A DNA stretch of 64,000 bases from Hippopus hippopus (Eukaryota; Mollusca; Bivalvia; Cardiida; Cardiidae): contig OX328107.1 in the NCBI GenBank assembly GCA_946811185.2, positions 42,398,360-42,462,359 of the forward strand. Reading direction: 5' to 3'. Every line of letters begins with the position of its first letter. The stretch's first letter is position 1. Made by a program: the position numbers and the translations under genes. Below, piece by piece: positions 62,867 to 64,000 of this stretch. The notes beneath the pieces were generated by a model that saw only the letters and a list, made by a program, of their open reading frames with translations, searched no databases and had not been told where the DNA came from.

Positions 62867-63690
62867 GCCATGCATCTGCGAAAAGTATCAACTCATGTCA
62901 GCCTGCATAGTCCACACAGGATGACCTATCGAAACTTCTTGATTTTGATAAATTTTCTGCATGTCCAAGGACCATTCTACCTCATGATTTAGTTGGTTGT
63001 TAGACCGAATGGATTTCCTGGATCCATAATTTTAAGCTCCACTGGCCGAAGGCCAGAGAGCTATTGTCATGGCGTTGTGTCCGTCGTGCGTCCGTCCGTC
63101 CGTTCGTCCGTGCGTGCGTCCGTAAACTTTTTCTTTAAAAAACTTCTCCTCAGAAACTATTGACTGGATTTTTACCAAATTTCACAGGAATGTTCCTTTG
63201 GTGGTCCTCTTTCAAATTCCTTCAAATAATTGTGTTCCATGAAGAATTCTGGTTGCCATGGCAACCAAAGTAAAAAACCTTTAAAAATCTTCTCCTCCCA
63301 AACCGCTATTTGGATAGCATTATTATTTTGCAGGAATGTTCCTTACATACAGGTTTACGGAATTCCTTAAAAAAAAAAAAGATCTGTCAAAAAACATGGC
63401 TTTTATGGGAGGCTCATTTTCCTTTTATGGTATAAAGTAAAATCTTTGAAAAATTTCTTCTCTAAAACTATTCATTGGATTTCATTGTTGTTTTGCAGGT
63501 AAGTTCCTATGGTGGTTGTCTACCAAATTGTTTCTTCAGTGAGCTAAAATGCAGGATTGAATGATAATTGTTAAAAACTTCCTTTCGCCATTATAGAAAT
63601 ATCAGGCCTGTGGAGCGATACAGGCGCTCAAGCGCCTCTAGTTTGATGACTTGCTTGGAGATGCAATAAACCCCTTTTTACCAGAGCATG
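62867..63690. repeat. Family D MITE split by hairpin-ended element 9
   Basis: Left part GAGCCATGCATCTGCGAAAAG to GGATCCATAATTTT; right part TTGATGACTTGCTTGGAGATG to CAGAGCATGGGTCA. Confidence 0.82.
63032..63642 (+). mobile_element. Hairpin-ended element 9 (HEE9), 0.6 kb
   Basis: 5' hairpin 63035-63062: AGCTCCACTGGCC, GAA loop, GGCCAGAGAGCT. 3' GGCCTGTGGAGC (63605-63616), complementary to the 5' arm at 11 of 12, then a perfect hairpin AGGCGCTCAAGCGCCT (63622-63637) and CTAGT. Inserted in a T-run of a family D copy. Interior has GTTGCCATGGCAACC and CTTCTCC units like HEE3. CTAG at the end would satisfy the Helitron CTRR rule. Confidence 0.83.
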
Positions 63691-63703
63691 GGTCAATTAT
63701 ATA

Positions 63704-63972
63704 TGAGCCACACTCTGTGAAAAGGGGGCTTAATGCATCTGCGAAAAGTATCGACCCAGGTCAGCCTGCGCAGTCCGCGCAGGCTGACCTGGGCCGAAAC
63801 TTTTCGCTATTGGTCAATTTTCTGTATATCAAAGGTTCAGTCTACCTCATGATTAAGTCGGTTGAAAAAAAGAGTGGCTATTACAGATCCATAAGTATGT
63901 GATTACTTGCTTGGTACCATAGATCACGGAGATGCATTAAGTGCCCTTCTTCTCAGAGCGTGGCTCATATTG
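63704..63972. repeat. Family D MITE, full length
   Basis: ATATGAGCCACACTCTGTG start and CAGAGCGTGGCTCATAT end are inverted. The subterminal palindrome (ATCGACCCAGGTCAGCCTGC...GCAGGCTGACCTGGG, 63749-63796) is nearly perfect. Best copy for defining D. Confidence 0.92.
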
Positions 63973-64000
63973 CACTTATCACTCATGTTTGTTCTCAAAA

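Overview
ORGANISM. This is eukaryotic DNA, almost certainly from a bivalve mollusc. It is AT-rich, has no operons or ribosome binding sites, and is packed with interspersed repeats: tRNA-derived SINEs, TTAA-flanked foldback MITEs, hAT transposons, and the long 'AGCTCACCTGAGC...CTCTTGTTT' repeats that I know from bivalve genomes. I cannot name the species. The window looks like intergenic or intronic DNA built from layer upon layer of nested insertions.

GENES. The only convincing protein-coding unit is a hAT transposase (8778-10619) inside a complete 2,715-bp transposon (8338-11052). The element has 11-bp terminal inverted repeats and a perfect 8-bp target duplication. Its reading frame is intact apart from one in-frame TGA. 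No host gene is certain. Two intervals look like spliced exons (34250-34313 and 36353-36469), a CpG-richer island at 5240-5690 could hold a first exon, and 61538-61741 is a weak candidate. Nearly all other ORFs are translations of repeats.

REPEAT FAMILIES (names used below). A: about 229-bp MITE, TTAA-flanked, with a near-perfect central palindrome of about 30 bp per arm; about 85 copies or fragments. B: about 215-bp TTAA-flanked MITE centred on a 'GATCAAGATCAGACTGCA' palindrome. C: about 370-bp TTAA-flanked foldback, two copies. D: MITE with 'TGAGCCAYGCTCTG' ends. E: about 195-bp loopless foldback. SINEs: a main tRNA-derived family plus at least three others. HEE: long hairpin-ended elements. 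hAT and hAT-like elements: 8338, 21394, 23130, 31189 and 37819.

LAYOUT. 1-8.3 kb: A copies with single B, C, D, E and SINE copies. 8.3-11.05 kb: hAT transposon inside a SINE. 11-17 kb: A arrays, E and SINEs. 17.2-26.6 kb: three large HEEs, one nested inside another. 27-31.5 kb: A arrays, SINEs, D. 31.5-33.5 kb: an 80-bp tandem repeat split by an HEE. 34-36.5 kb: A copies and possible exons. 36.8-39.2 kb: hAT-type elements. 39.7-41 kb: D split by a palindromic element. 41-54.5 kb: dense A copies and SINEs. 54.6-58.8 kb: three HEEs. 58.8-64 kb: A, B, D, a palindromic element and a final HEE.

MAIN POINT OF INTEREST. The HEEs share an architecture in which the 5' end is complementary both to an adjacent sequence (a local hairpin, usually with a GAA loop) and to the distant 3' end. 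The actual sequence of this arm differs between families and changes in step at all three places. The 3' hairpin shows compensating base changes too. All the HEEs I found point the same way. Separately, the palindrome arms of family A carry matched mutations, and A, B and C repeatedly insert into each other's terminal TTAA, giving head-to-tail chains that share one TTAA.
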